A stretch of 64,000 nucleotides of DNA from Parabacteroides sp. FAFU027 (GCF_022808675.1 NZ_JAKZKV010000007.1:124001-188000); one strand, 5' to 3'; shown: positions 9,438 to 18,905, counted from the first letter of the stretch. The notes: a model not told the origin generated them from the letters alone. Numbers and translations are program-made.

Positions 9438-9445
9438 TATCTTTG
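9438..9445 (+). promoter_or_regulatory. Putative -7 box for the GH92 gene
   Basis: TATCTTTG (TAnnTTTG type) lies 31 bases before the GH92 ATG and directly after the upstream terminator. No clear -33 TTTG was found. Confidence 0.45.
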
Positions 9446-9476
9446 GGCTCTCTTTTAAAAATCAGTCGATACTCTC

Positions 9477-11753
9477 ATGAGACACACTTTGCTCCTCGCC
9501 ACCCTCCTCTTTTCCCAAATCACATTTGCAGGAAACAATAAATCGCCATACCTGCTGCCATTTGTCAATACCTTTGTGGGAACGGCAGCCGCAACGACCG
9601 ACAATGCCGGTAAGCATGGCAAGCAGACCGAAGAGTTTGGGCAGACCCTTCCGGCAGTACTCGCCCCCAACGGGATGAACTTCATGACGCCGCAAACCCG
9701 TGACACGGAACAGAAATGTATAGCCCCCTATTACTATAAAGATACACTGCTACAGGGCTTCCGCAACTCTCACTGGATAGTGGGCGGATGCACACAGGAC
9801 TACGGCAGCATGACGCTGATGCCGATGCTCGATAAGATGGCTTTCCAGCCGGAACAACGGGCATCACGTTTCAGCCATAAAGATGAGATTTCGACTCCCG
9901 CCAATTATTCGGTTTACCTGGAAGATTACCATATTCAGAGCGAGATGAGCGCAACTACCCGCTGCGCTATCTTCCGCTTCACCTTTCACAAGGCGGGGAT
10001 GGCCTACATTGCCGTCAATCCCAACAGCGACGAGAGGGAAGGCTCCATTCAGGTAAATGCTTCGAAAGGCATCATCACCGGTTCCAATCCGGTACATCGC
10101 ATTTATCAGGGATGGGGAAAGCCGGCAGGATTTGCCGGTCATTTTTTAGTGAAAATAGAGCGACCGGTTACAACTTATGGTGTATTTCAGGAAAACAGGA
10201 TTTTAGAGCAAACGACCGAACTAGCCAACCAGCCCCGCCTCGGTGGATATGTGGGCTTTCCGGTGAAGGCGGGCGAGACGGTTATCGTCCGCATGGCCTC
10301 CTCCTTCACCGACCTGAAACATGCGGAGATGAACCTGCAAGCGGAGATTCCGACTCCCGATTTCGATAAAATCAAATCACAACTGGAAGAGACTTGGAAC
10401 AAAACATTATCCAAAGTCTCTGTTACCAATAAAGATTATGCCGCCAAACGCAAGTTTTACACGGCAATGTACCACGCGCTGTTCCTGCCGCGGGTGATGA
10501 ACGATGTGGATGGGGTCTATCCCGCATTTTCCAAAGGCAATACTCTATTTACCCAAAAGGGAAGAAACTACTACGACGACTACAGCATGTGGGACACCTA
10601 CCGTGCGCTTCATCCGCTGATGAACATCATTCGTCCGGAGGAGTCGGCCGATATGATGGAGTCGTTGGTGGACAAATACCGGCAGGGCGGCTGGTTCCCC
10701 ATTTTTCCATGTTGGAACAGCTATACCGCGGCGATGATAGGCGACCACTGCGGCGCCATAATTGCCGATGCTTATGTGAAAGGGATTACCAATTTCGACG
10801 TACAAAAGGCGTATGAAGGATTACGAAAAAATGCCTTTGAGTCGCCCACCAATTTCGAAGATTACAAAAACGGCATGGGGCGCCGCGCCCTTTCCTCCTA
10901 CCTCAAATACGGTTATGTGCCGTTGGAGGATTCGGTGAAAGAGGCATTTCACAAAAACGAACAGGTAGCGCGCACGCTCGAATATGCCTTTGACGACTAT
11001 GCCTTGTCGCGATTGGCGGATAAGTTGGGCAAGTCAGACGATGCGGCCACGTTGGGCAAACGGGCGATGAACTACCGCAACGTGATAGACCCGGCCACCG
11101 GTTATGCGCGTGGTCGCTATGCCAACGGTTCATTTATCAAGGAATTTAATCCGTTTAACTTTGCCAGCTATATCACCGAAGGCTACCCGGCACACTACAC
11201 CTGGTACGTGCCGCAGGATATCCCGGGACTGATGTCGCTGATGGGCGGTGAGAAAATCTTTCGCCTGAAGCTTGATTCGATGTTTACCCAAAACCGTTAC
11301 TGGCACGGTAATGAGCCCTGCCATCAGGTGGCGTTTCTGTTCAATTATACCCAAGAAGTTTGGCGCACGCAGAAGTATGTCAACGCCAATCTGCAAAGCG
11401 AATACAAAGACACACCCGGTGGACTTTCGGGCAACGATGATGCGGGGCAGATGTCGGCCTGGTACATCTTTGCCGCATTGGGATTTTACCCTGTCACACC
11501 GGCCACGCCTTACTATCTGATTTCGGGGCCGACCTTCGAACGGGCTTCCATCGCCTTGCCGCAGGGGAAATCATTTACTCTGATTGCCAAGAATCATTCG
11601 CCCGCCAACATCTACATCCAATCGGTCACCCTCAACGGGAAGCCTTACACGAAAAACTATATCTCCCATTTTGATATCGTAAAAGGCGGGGAAATGGTCT
11701 TCGTGATGGGGGCTAAACCGTCCGGTTGGGGCGTGGGGATGTGTCCGAGGTAG
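9477..11753 (+). CDS. GH92 family alpha-mannosidase, secreted
   Basis: A 758-residue glycoside hydrolase family 92 enzyme, the calcium-dependent alpha-mannosidases that Bacteroidota use on mannans and N-glycans. Signal peptide residues 1-18 (...SQITFAG). Family hallmarks are visible: NTFVGTAAATTDNAGKHG near the N-terminus, WDTYRALHPL, the GNEPCHQ segment that holds the family's catalytic acid Glu, and GNDDAGQMSAWY at about residues 652-663 that holds the catalytic base Asp pair. Length is typical for GH92. It sits before the GH27 gene on the same strand, but a 383-base gap with a palindrome and a 41-bp array separates them, so they may be transcribed separately. Linkage specificity (alpha-1,2, 1,3 or other) cannot be assigned by eye. 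Confidence 0.95.
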   Translation: MRHTLLLATLLFSQITFAGNNKSPYLLPFVNTFVGTAAATTDNAGKHGKQTEEFGQTLPAVLAPNGMNFMTPQTRDTEQKCIAPYYYKDTLLQGFRNSHWIVGGCTQDYGSMTLMPMLDKMAFQPEQRASRFSHKDEISTPANYSVYLEDYHIQSEMSATTRCAIFRFTFHKAGMAYIAVNPNSDEREGSIQVNASKGIITGSNPVHRIYQGWGKPAGFAGHFLVKIERPVTTYGVFQENRILEQTTELANQPRLGGYVGFPVKAGETVIVRMASSFTDLKHAEMNLQAEIPTPDFDKIKSQLEETWNKTLSKVSVTNKDYAAKRKFYTAMYHALFLPRVMNDVDGVYPAFSKGNTLFTQKGRNYYDDYSMWDTYRALHPLMNIIRPEESADMMESLVDKYRQGGWFPIFPCWNSYTAAMIGDHCGAIIADAYVKGITNFDVQKAYEGLRKNAFESPTNFEDYKNGMGRRALSSYLKYGYVPLEDSVKEAFHKNEQVARTLEYAFDDYALSRLADKLGKSDDAATLGKRAMNYRNVIDPATGYARGRYANGSFIKEFNPFNFASYITEGYPAHYTWYVPQDIPGLMSLMGGEKIFRLKLDSMFTQNRYWHGNEPCHQVAFLFNYTQEVWRTQKYVNANLQSEYKDTPGGLSGNDDAGQMSAWYIFAALGFYPVTPATPYYLISGPTFERASIALPQGKSFTLIAKNHSPANIYIQSVTLNGKPYTKNYISHFDIVKGGEMVFVMGAKPSGWGVGMCPR

Positions 11754-11782
11754 ATGCTCTTCGAAACCTGACAGATAGTCCG

Positions 11783-11815
11783 AAACCTGACAGGTTTTAA
11801 AAACCTGTCAGGTTT
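11783..11815. repeat. 33-nt palindrome of the AAACCT(n)AGGTTT family, copy 1
   Basis: Arm AAACCTGACAGGTTTT, one A, arm AAAACCTGTCAGGTTT: a perfect inverted repeat 29 bases after the GH92 stop. An extra half copy (CGAAACCTGACAG) starts at 11762. Related palindromes with compensating base changes are at 47494-47527 and 61912-61944. It may act as a bidirectional terminator. Confidence 0.9.
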
Positions 11816-11818
11816 AAC

Positions 11819-11982
11819 GATACTTGAGCTCAACGATGGGCGGTAGAAACTTTTTTCTTCGTACTTGAGCTCAACGATGAACCGCAAAGATTTTTTTCTT
11901 CATACTTGAGCTCAAGTATGAGCTTTTGAAAGTTTTTTGTCCATACTTGAGCGCAGTGATGGGTTTTTGAATTCATTTTGTC
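11819..11982. repeat. 41-bp tandem array, four units
   Basis: The segment TACTTGAGCTCAACGATG recurs with its first T at 11821, 11862, 11903 and 11944, exactly 41 bases apart each time (the third and fourth copies vary after GAGC). Each is followed by a T-rich stretch such as CTTTTTTCTTC. TTGAGCTCAA is a perfect palindrome, and in unit 3 it extends to the 20-base palindrome CATACTTGAGCTCAAGTATG (11901-11920). The array fills the gap between the GH92 and GH27 genes. Confidence 0.9.
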
Positions 11983-12099
11983 TGTCACTGCATTCAGTAA
12001 ACAGCATTTACAGGAGAAGTAAATCAGTCAAATAGCGCAGAAATATTGTCAATCGGGATTAGGTGGAAATTCCAACCGTTTTCATTGTACCAAAACCGT

Positions 12100-12107
12100 T
12101 ATTTTTG
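12100..12107 (+). promoter_or_regulatory. Putative -7 box for the GH27 gene
   Basis: TATTTTTG (TAnnTTTG type) ends 29 bases before the GH27 ATG at 12137. The -33 region is weak (TTTT at about 12079). Confidence 0.45.
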
Positions 12108-12136
12108 TATTCAAATAACACACAACACATTTTTCC

Positions 12137-13969
12137 ATGATAAAAAAACACCTTCTTTCCGGTGCCCTGCTGGCATGCCTGTTGAGCACAAACACATTTG
12201 CCCAAAACAAAAGCGACTATCACGACTGGGCGAAAACCCCGCCGATGGGCTGGAACAGCTGGGACTGCTATGGCCCCACCGTGGTCGAAAGCGAAGTCAA
12301 AGCCAACGCCGACTACATGTCTAAATACATGAAAAAGTATGGCTGGGAATATGTCATCGTCGATATCCGCTGGTACATCAGCAATGACAAGGCGCATGGC
12401 TACAACGAGAAAGATGCGCAATACAACATCGACGAATACGGACGCCTGACTCCTGCCGTAAACCGTTTCCCGTCGGCTGCCGATGGCAAAGGCTTCAAAG
12501 CACTGGCCGACTACATACACAGCAAAGGGCTGAAATTCGGTATCCACATCATGCGCGGTGTACCCATCGAAGCAGTAAAACGCAATCTGCCCATCAAAGG
12601 CAGCTCGGCCAAAGCCTCCGACATTTACAGCAAAGAGGAGCAATGTACCTGGCTTCGCGATATGTACACCGTCGTGCCGGGTCGCAACGGGGCGCAGGAG
12701 TATTACAACTCTATCCTCGAACTTTACGCTTCGTGGGGAGTAGATTTTATCAAGGTGGATGACCTCTCCTCCCCGATTTACCATCAGGGTGAAATCGAGA
12801 TGATACGCAAGGCCATCGACCGCACCGGCCGTCACATCGTCTTCAGCACCTCACCGGGCGAGACTCCGATTGATAAAGCCAAACACGTGCAGCAACATGC
12901 CAACATGTGGCGCACCGTGGGTGATTACTGGGACAGTTGGGACCAGTTGAAGGAGCATTTCGACGTATTCCACCGCTGGGCGCCTTTCATCATGGACGGA
13001 GCATTCCCCGATGGTGATATGTTGCCAATGGGTCGCCTCGGTATCCGTGCCGAACGGGGCAATGACCGCATGAGCGCCTTCACCCATGAAGAGCAGCAAC
13101 TGATGATGTCGCTCTGGTGCATCAACCGTTCACCGCTGATGTTTGGAGGTGATTTGCCTTCGAATGATGCCTTCACGCTCTCGATGATTACTAATCCGCG
13201 TGTGCTTGATGTGATGAAGTACAGCAAAAACAACCGCGAACTCTACAAGCAAAACGATAAAGTGGCGTGGGCTGCCGATGATACCAAGAGCAAGGACAAA
13301 TATGTGGCACTTTTCTACATTGCCGACCAGAAACAGATTTCGGAGGAAAAGGCAGTTTACAACAGTGGCCTGATTACCCGCCAGACTCCCGGGCAATGCG
13401 CCAATATCAACGTCGATATTAAAGGGAAAAAGAAACTCTACCTGATTGTTTCGGGTGGAGAAGACGGTACCTCATGGGATCACGCCGACTGGATTAATCC
13501 TGTTTTGACAAATGGAAAAGATTCCATCCAGCTCACTTCCCTCAAATGGAAGAAAGCGTCCTGCGGATGGGGCAAAGTCTCCATCGGGAAAGCGGTTTCG
13601 GGTTCCGACCTGATGGTAAATAAGGTAAAATATGCCAACGGCATCGGCACACACGCCAATTCGGTGATTGAATACGACCTGCCTGAAGGATATGATCGAT
13701 TCAGCGCAACGGTGGGACTGGATAATGCCGGCGCCGTTCAGAACGAAGGAGGTACCATCAAGTTTATGGTCTTTACCGAGAATCCAAGCGGACCCATGCC
13801 AGCCGAAACTTCAGAGGTGTCGGTTGACCTGAAATCATTGGGCATCAACGGTGAATGCACAGTCACCGACCTGTGGTCAGGCGCCAAACTCGGTACCTTT
13901 AAAGGAAAATTCACCCAGACACTGAAACGTCATGCGGGAGGACTGTACCGCATCTCGGTGAAAAAGTAA
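12137..13969 (+). CDS. GH27 family alpha-galactosidase-like enzyme with C-terminal NPCBM domain
   Basis: A 610-residue secreted glycosidase. Signal peptide residues 1-22 (...STNTFAQ). The TIM barrel starts with TPPMGWNSWDCYGP, the hallmark of GH27/GH36 clan enzymes. The nucleophile is probably Asp208 in FIKVDDLSSP and the acid/base Asp263 in MWRTVGDYWDSW. Residues about 455-560 (ASCGWGKVSIGKAVSG...ANGIGTHANSVIEYDLP) match the NPCBM carbohydrate-binding module, which is usual in this subgroup. The likely activity is release of terminal alpha-galactose, but related GH27 proteins act on beta-L-arabinopyranose or isomaltose links. With the neighbouring GH92 it suggests breakdown of a galactose- and mannose-bearing glycan. 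No SusC/SusD pair is in the window. Confidence 0.93.
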   Translation: MIKKHLLSGALLACLLSTNTFAQNKSDYHDWAKTPPMGWNSWDCYGPTVVESEVKANADYMSKYMKKYGWEYVIVDIRWYISNDKAHGYNEKDAQYNIDEYGRLTPAVNRFPSAADGKGFKALADYIHSKGLKFGIHIMRGVPIEAVKRNLPIKGSSAKASDIYSKEEQCTWLRDMYTVVPGRNGAQEYYNSILELYASWGVDFIKVDDLSSPIYHQGEIEMIRKAIDRTGRHIVFSTSPGETPIDKAKHVQQHANMWRTVGDYWDSWDQLKEHFDVFHRWAPFIMDGAFPDGDMLPMGRLGIRAERGNDRMSAFTHEEQQLMMSLWCINRSPLMFGGDLPSNDAFTLSMITNPRVLDVMKYSKNNRELYKQNDKVAWAADDTKSKDKYVALFYIADQKQISEEKAVYNSGLITRQTPGQCANINVDIKGKKKLYLIVSGGEDGTSWDHADWINPVLTNGKDSIQLTSLKWKKASCGWGKVSIGKAVSGSDLMVNKVKYANGIGTHANSVIEYDLPEGYDRFSATVGLDNAGAVQNEGGTIKFMVFTENPSGPMPAETSEVSVDLKSLGINGECTVTDLWSGAKLGTFKGKFTQTLKRHAGGLYRISVKK

Positions 13970-14014
13970 ACTGATTACCGGATTATGTCCGGGAAATAAG
14001 ATTCACTATTGAGC

Positions 14015-14052
14015 AAAGCGTGGATATCCTTTTAGCGAGGTATTCACGCTTT
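14015..14052 (+). terminator. Terminator after the GH27 gene
   Basis: AAAGCGTG (14015-14022) pairs with CACGCTTT (14045-14052), with further imperfect pairs inside and a T-rich tail. It lies 45 bases after the stop codon. Confidence 0.7.
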
Positions 14053-14056
14053 CTGT

Positions 14057-14139
14057 TTTATCCAGACTCCATTTCGTTTATCCATCATTCCGTTTGGTTA
14101 TAACCACTCCCCTATTTTTCCTTAAATCTGCCTATCCGG
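14057..14139. repeat. Possible decayed 20-21 bp repeat
   Basis: TTTATCCA starts at 14057 and 14077, and looser matches follow at 14098 and 14119 (20-21 base steps). The unit resembles the long array at 55547-55966. Only the first two units are convincing. Confidence 0.35.
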
Positions 14140-14262
14140 CTAAACCCCAGCACTCTTTTCCCTGTTTATAGGCTCGTGGAAATAGCAATTTACAGAAGCA
14201 ACTGGCTAACCCTCTCTTTCACATACCACATTCAGGGTATATGATTTACATGGATTGTGGTA

Positions 14263-14293
14263 TTGTTACCCCTGTCACATCGCTGTAATTTTG
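14263..14293 (+). promoter_or_regulatory. Putative promoter of cysJI
   Basis: TAATTTTG at 14286-14293 fits TAnnTTTG; TTG at 14263-14265 lies 20 bases upstream as a partial -33 box. A 39-base leader would precede the cysJ ATG. The text TGTTACCCCT over the -33 region also occurs upstream of the yceI-like gene. Confidence 0.55.
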
Positions 14294-14331
14294 CATCAAT
14301 CTAAATAACATCAAATTACACCCAACAGATA

Positions 14332-16158
14332 ATGAATAATTTGACAACACCTCTCTCAGCTGAACAGGCTCAACAATTATCACAGCTAATCGCTCACCTT
14401 TCCCGGGAGCAAACCTACTGGGTATCGGGCTATTTTGCTGGATTGTTAGCCCAAAAGCCCGCTATAGCCGCTCAACCCTCACCCGAAATAAGTGCGGTTA
14501 TTGCACCTGAAGTCGTTGCCGAAGCTATCCCCGCAAAGGCAAAAGTATTAACCATATTATACGGCTCACGCACCGGAAACGGAGAAGCATTAGCCAAACT
14601 GGCTCAAAAGATGGCCGTAGAATCGGGTTTCGAGGTCTCCCTCAAAAGCATGGAGAACTACAAAGCCCGCGAAATCAAAGACGAGAAGAATCTGCTGGTT
14701 ATCGTCAGCACGCACGGCGACGGTGAACCTCCTTTCCAGGCGAAAGAGTTCTACGAATTCATCCACAGTAAGCGTGCTCCGCAACTGAATAATACTCAGT
14801 TTGCAGTCATCGGACTGGGTGACCGCAGTTACCTGAAATTCTGCCAGGTAGGCGTAGATTTGGATAAACGTTTGGCCGAACTGGGCGCGAAAAGAATCAA
14901 TGACCGCACCGACTGCGACGTGGATTTCCGTGGTGAAGGCATGAGAGCCATCTCCAAACTGCTTAGTGTACTTGAAAAAGAATCAGGTAGTGCTACTCAA
15001 AACATTTCTGTAGTGCAAACTGCAGTAGCCACAGAAGAGCATGAGGAGCATAACCGACTCAATCCGTTTCAGGCAACGGTATTGGATAAAACCTTCCTTC
15101 ACGGACGAGACAGCGACCGCCAGACTCTGCACGTTGAATTATCACTCGAAGGTTCGGGTATTACGTATGAGCCCGGGGATTCGATGGGTGTCTACGCGAC
15201 TAATCCACCGGAACTCGTAGACCAGGTATTGGAGACTTTACAGCTCAATCCAAATGATAAAATAACCACTGAACGTGGTGAAACAACACTGAGTGATGCA
15301 TTGTATAAAGAGGTTGAATTGACAACGCTGACTCCGGATGTATTGAACCGCTTTGCGACTACGACAGACAATGCAGAGCTGAAAGGCATTCTGACCGATC
15401 CGGCTGAATTGAAGAAATTCATACATGGTAAAGACATTGTGGACCTGTTTACCCATTATCCTGAAAAATTCAATCCGGAGCAATTGTTGGGACTGTTGAG
15501 AAAAATACAGCCCCGCCTGTACTCCATTTCATCAAGTCCGTTGGCTCATCCCGATGAAGCACACCTGACCGTAGGAGTTGTAAAGTACAACAACAAAGGC
15601 CGTAATAAGACAGGTCTCTGTTCGGTATTCCTCTCCGACCGGGTTTATGAAGAGGAAACTGCCCCGGCATTTATTGAAAAGAATCCGAATTTCCGCTTAC
15701 CGATAAACCCACAAACACCCATCATCATGGTGGGAGCCGGTACGGGAATTGCACCATACCGTGCCTTCGTTGAGCATCGTGCCGAACAGGATAATGCGGG
15801 CAAAAGCTGGCTCTTCTTCGGGAACCGCTTCTCTGAAAGTGAATTCCTCTACCAGCTGGAATGGCAACGTTTCCTGAAAGAAAAAACATTGACGAAAATG
15901 AGTGTCGCTTTCTCCCGTGATTCCGAACAGAAAGTGTATGTACAGGACAGACTTTTGGAAAATAGCCGTGAAGTATTTGACTGGCTCGAAAACGGCGGAC
16001 ACTTCTACGTCTGTGGAGATATGAAGAAAATGGCCGGTGACGTGAACCATGCCCTGATAAAAATCATTGAAAAAGAGGGCGGTTACAAACATGACCTGGC
16101 ATTGGAATACATCAACAACCTGCAACGCGAGAAACGGTATCAGACGGATGTGTATTGA
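14332..16158 (+). CDS. cysJ: Sulfite reductase flavoprotein subunit alpha
   Basis: The 608-residue diflavin reductase passes electrons from NADPH through FAD and FMN to the hemoprotein subunit for sulfite-to-sulfide reduction in cysteine synthesis. Domains in order: a short N-terminal helical segment (MNNLTTPLSAEQAQQLSQLI), an FMN-binding flavodoxin domain starting at ILYGSRTGNGEA near residue 75 with STHGDGEPP, a connecting and FAD domain with RLYSISSSPLAHP, and the NADPH domain with MVGAGTGIAPYRAF and FYVCGDMKKMAGDV. The C-terminus EKRYQTDVY is typical of CysJ. cysI follows after 163 bases, so the two form the expected pair. No cysD/N/C/H genes are seen nearby. Confidence 0.96.
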   Translation: MNNLTTPLSAEQAQQLSQLIAHLSREQTYWVSGYFAGLLAQKPAIAAQPSPEISAVIAPEVVAEAIPAKAKVLTILYGSRTGNGEALAKLAQKMAVESGFEVSLKSMENYKAREIKDEKNLLVIVSTHGDGEPPFQAKEFYEFIHSKRAPQLNNTQFAVIGLGDRSYLKFCQVGVDLDKRLAELGAKRINDRTDCDVDFRGEGMRAISKLLSVLEKESGSATQNISVVQTAVATEEHEEHNRLNPFQATVLDKTFLHGRDSDRQTLHVELSLEGSGITYEPGDSMGVYATNPPELVDQVLETLQLNPNDKITTERGETTLSDALYKEVELTTLTPDVLNRFATTTDNAELKGILTDPAELKKFIHGKDIVDLFTHYPEKFNPEQLLGLLRKIQPRLYSISSSPLAHPDEAHLTVGVVKYNNKGRNKTGLCSVFLSDRVYEEETAPAFIEKNPNFRLPINPQTPIIMVGAGTGIAPYRAFVEHRAEQDNAGKSWLFFGNRFSESEFLYQLEWQRFLKEKTLTKMSVAFSRDSEQKVYVQDRLLENSREVFDWLENGGHFYVCGDMKKMAGDVNHALIKIIEKEGGYKHDLALEYINNLQREKRYQTDVY

Positions 16159-16273
16159 TTCTCTTTTCAGGAGTTATTGGGAGTAAAAGGGAGTTATAAG
16201 TAGATAAGAGGCACTATTGTTTCACTCAAAAAGAGTTAGAAGAAACTACTCTACCCAAATCTCACGCCTCACA

Positions 16274-16301
16274 ACTTATTACTTACGACTTATTACTTAC
16301 G
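16274..16301. repeat. Perfect 14-bp tandem duplication in the cysJ-cysI gap
   Basis: ACTTATTACTTACG occurs twice head to tail (16274-16287, 16288-16301) and a third copy starts (ACT). It ends 20 bases before the cysI ATG. Confidence 0.85.
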
Positions 16302-16321
16302 ACTAAACGCATAAACACAAT

Positions 16322-18121
16322 ATGAGCAACAAACCATTATCAGACTTAGAACGTATCAAGACCGAAAGCAACTACCTGCGCGGTACATTAGTAGAAAGTC
16401 TGGCAGACCCGATAACCGGAGCTTTGGCTCCCGATGATCAGCAATTGATCAAATTTCATGGTGCATATCAGCAAACTGACCGCGACTTCGATGAAGAACG
16501 CCGTCGTCAAAAGCTGGAACCACTTATCAGCTTCATGATTCGCGTGCGTGTACCGGGCGGAGTGCTAACCCCAAAACAGTGGCTCGACCTGGACGAACTG
16601 ACCGAGAAACATTGCAAGCCTACCCTGAAGCTGACTACACGTCAGGCGGTGGAGCTTCACGGCGTGGTAAAACGCAAAATGAAAACAGCCATGCAGGGTA
16701 TTCACGCCACATTGCTCGATTCATTAGCCGGTTGCGGTGATGTGAACCGTAATGTGATGACTTCTGCCAACCCGTGGGAATCTCCGGTTCACCAACTGGT
16801 ATTCGACGATGCACTGAAGATTCACAAGGAATTCACACCCAGAACGACTGCTTACCATGAAATCTGGCTAGATGACGAGTTGGTAGTCGGAGGTGAGAAA
16901 AAAGAGGATCACGAACCGTTGTATGGCAAAACATATCTTCCTCGTAAATTCAAGGTGGCTATCGCTGTTCCACCACGTAATGATGTGGATGTTTTCGCCA
17001 ATGACCTGGGCTTTATCGCCATTGTCGAAAACGGTGAACTGGTCGGATATAATCTCCTTGCGGGTGGTGGCATGGGTTCAACCTTTGGAATGGAAACCAC
17101 CTATCCACGACTGGCTAACGTAATCGGCTTTGTCAAAAAAGAGGATATCGTGGAGGCTGCCAAAGCTGTACTGATTTTCCAACGCGACCACGGAAACCGC
17201 TCCGAGCGTAAATTCTCCCGTCTGAAATATACCATCGACCGTCTGGGTCTGGCCTATTTTAACGAACAAATCAAAGATGCCCTCGGGGATAAACTGAGTG
17301 AAGCCCGTCCATTTAAGTTTGACAGCAACGGTGACAAACTGGGGTGGAGCAAAGGCTACAACGGGAAATGGTACTTTACCCTCTTCATCCAGGGCGGTAA
17401 AGTCCGCGATGATAAACACCTGCAACTCAAAACTGCATTGCGCGAAATCGCATCGGTACTGAAAGGAAACTTCACCCTGACCGGTAATCAAAACCTTGTA
17501 GTTGGAGACATCGACGAACAGGACAAAGCGGAAATCGAAGCTTTACTCGAGAAATGGAACCTTGTCAAGCCGCTCAGCGGATTGCGACGCAACAACATTG
17601 CCTGCGTGGCATTGCCGGTATGTACGATGGCTTTTGCCGAAGCGGAACGTTATGCTCCTTCGTTGATAGACAAGCTCGAAAAGATTTTGGAAAAATACAA
17701 CCTGCTGGACGAAGATATTCTCTTCCGTATGACCGGTTGTCCAAACGGTTGCGCCCGTCCGTTCCTCGGAGAGATTGCATTGGTGGGAAAATCGCCGGGT
17801 AAATACAATCTTTACCTTGGTGCCGGATTTACGGGTGAACGCCTCAACAAGCTCTATGCTGAACTGGTGGAAGAGCACGAGGTAATCGGCCTTTTAACCC
17901 CTATCTTCGAACGTTTCTCCAAAGAGAGACTGGAAGGCGAACGGTTTGGCGACTTTGTTATCCGCAAAGGATATGTGCAGGCAACCACCAGCGGACTTGA
18001 TTTTCACCAAAATATCAAACTGGCAAAATTTCACGATATCAAACCAGTATTGCCAAAGAAGAAACAGACGCTTGACTCTATTCTTTTCGTGAAAAAGGAT
18101 AAGAAAAAGAAGAAGAAATAA
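16322..18121 (+). CDS. cysI: Sulfite reductase hemoprotein subunit beta
   Basis: The 599-residue siroheme/4Fe-4S subunit that carries out the six-electron reduction of sulfite to sulfide. The cluster ligands are visible as Cys428 and Cys434 (CVALPVC) and Cys473 and Cys477 (TGCPNGCARP), the spacing of the family. Other hallmarks are KLTTRQAVELHGV, GDVNRNVMTSANPW and NRSERKFSRLKYTIDRLG. The extreme C-terminus is a Lys-rich tail (KKDKKKKKK), probably a species feature. It follows cysJ on the same strand and is closed by a strong terminator, so cysJI forms a two-gene operon. Confidence 0.96.
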   Translation: MSNKPLSDLERIKTESNYLRGTLVESLADPITGALAPDDQQLIKFHGAYQQTDRDFDEERRRQKLEPLISFMIRVRVPGGVLTPKQWLDLDELTEKHCKPTLKLTTRQAVELHGVVKRKMKTAMQGIHATLLDSLAGCGDVNRNVMTSANPWESPVHQLVFDDALKIHKEFTPRTTAYHEIWLDDELVVGGEKKEDHEPLYGKTYLPRKFKVAIAVPPRNDVDVFANDLGFIAIVENGELVGYNLLAGGGMGSTFGMETTYPRLANVIGFVKKEDIVEAAKAVLIFQRDHGNRSERKFSRLKYTIDRLGLAYFNEQIKDALGDKLSEARPFKFDSNGDKLGWSKGYNGKWYFTLFIQGGKVRDDKHLQLKTALREIASVLKGNFTLTGNQNLVVGDIDEQDKAEIEALLEKWNLVKPLSGLRRNNIACVALPVCTMAFAEAERYAPSLIDKLEKILEKYNLLDEDILFRMTGCPNGCARPFLGEIALVGKSPGKYNLYLGAGFTGERLNKLYAELVEEHEVIGLLTPIFERFSKERLEGERFGDFVIRKGYVQATTSGLDFHQNIKLAKFHDIKPVLPKKKQTLDSILFVKKDKKKKKK

Positions 18122-18142
18122 TCTTAGCCGGATTAGTATATC

Positions 18143-18176
18143 AGGAGGGGATTCGGAAACGGATACTCTCCTTTTT
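18143..18176 (+). terminator. Terminator of cysJI
   Basis: A 12-13 bp stem (AGGAGGGGATTCG with CGGATACTCTCCT; one mismatch, two wobbles), a GAAA loop and five T, 22 bases after the cysI stop. Confidence 0.88.
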
Positions 18177-18364
18177 CATTACACCAACTAACTACATTTT
18201 CGTAGTTATCCATACCAAAAGTTACATTCACTTCTTACATAGAATTCTGCCTAAAAAAAAAGAGTTCTCATTTCCAGATATTTAATTCTATTACAACCGG
18301 AATCTAAATTTACGGCACAGTATTTGGATTAAATCCGTAAAGTCAAATCATAAATACGAAGAAT

Positions 18365-18835
18365 ATGCAAGGCAGAATGAAAGAACACCAACTATCAAGA
18401 GCTGAAATAGAGACTTTACTTACAGAAGAATCAGTCGGTAACCTGGGCACCATTTCAGAAGATGGGTATCCTTACATCACCCCGGTACACTTTGTCTGGA
18501 AAGATGAAAAGATATACATCCACGGATTACGCGTCGGTCAGAAAATTGACTACCTGACCCGAAATCCGAAAGTCGGGTTTGAGGTCTTCCGGATGAATAG
18601 ACTGATCCATGATGCCGAACTGCCTTGCGACACCAATACCGACTATCAGAGCGTTATTATGCAGGGAAAAGCACAAATGGTAACCGAAGAAGACCTTTGC
18701 ATCAAAGTACTTGATGCCGTCGTAGCCAAATACACACCTCAACACGCCGGCAAATCATATCCTCCGGCCATGCTCAAGGCAACCGGAGTCATTGAAATTG
18801 AACCGTTTGATATTACGGGGAAATATTTCAGGTAA
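18365..18835 (+). CDS. Pyridoxamine 5'-phosphate oxidase-like flavoprotein (NimA family)
   Basis: A 156-residue split-barrel flavin-binding protein. Features typical of the NimA-like group are GNLGTISEDGYPYITPVHFVW near residues 25-45, IYIHGLRVGQKIDYL and VGFEVFRMN. Relatives bind FMN or heme and some reduce 5-nitroimidazole drugs, which is how the nim genes were named; most chromosomal members have unknown natural substrates. The gene stands alone after the cysI terminator and ends before a bidirectional terminator. Family assignment is firm; activity and any drug effect are not shown by the sequence. Confidence 0.85.
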   Translation: MQGRMKEHQLSRAEIETLLTEESVGNLGTISEDGYPYITPVHFVWKDEKIYIHGLRVGQKIDYLTRNPKVGFEVFRMNRLIHDAELPCDTNTDYQSVIMQGKAQMVTEEDLCIKVLDAVVAKYTPQHAGKSYPPAMLKATGVIEIEPFDITGKYFR

Positions 18836-18850
18836 TCAGATAAACATTAA

Positions 18851-18905
18851 AACGCTAATTCAAATCAGTATTTCACTAAAGAAATCACTGATTCAGATTA
18901 GCGTT
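18851..18905. terminator. Bidirectional terminator between convergent genes
   Basis: AACGCTAATTCAAATCAGT (18851-18869) and ACTGATTCAGATTAGCGTT (18887-18905) form a 19-bp stem with one mismatch, followed by T on the plus strand. It lies between the NimA-like gene and the convergent HAD gene. Confidence 0.85.

Noticed and set aside
11819-11982. Possible CRISPR array (four regular repeats)
   Set aside because: The spaces between the conserved cores are similar T-rich sequence, not unique spacers, there are only four units, and no cas genes are present.
12059-12835. 258-codon minus-strand frame across the GH27 start
   Set aside because: Antisense to a clear GH27 gene with signal peptide and catalytic motifs; its translation shows no recognisable fold.
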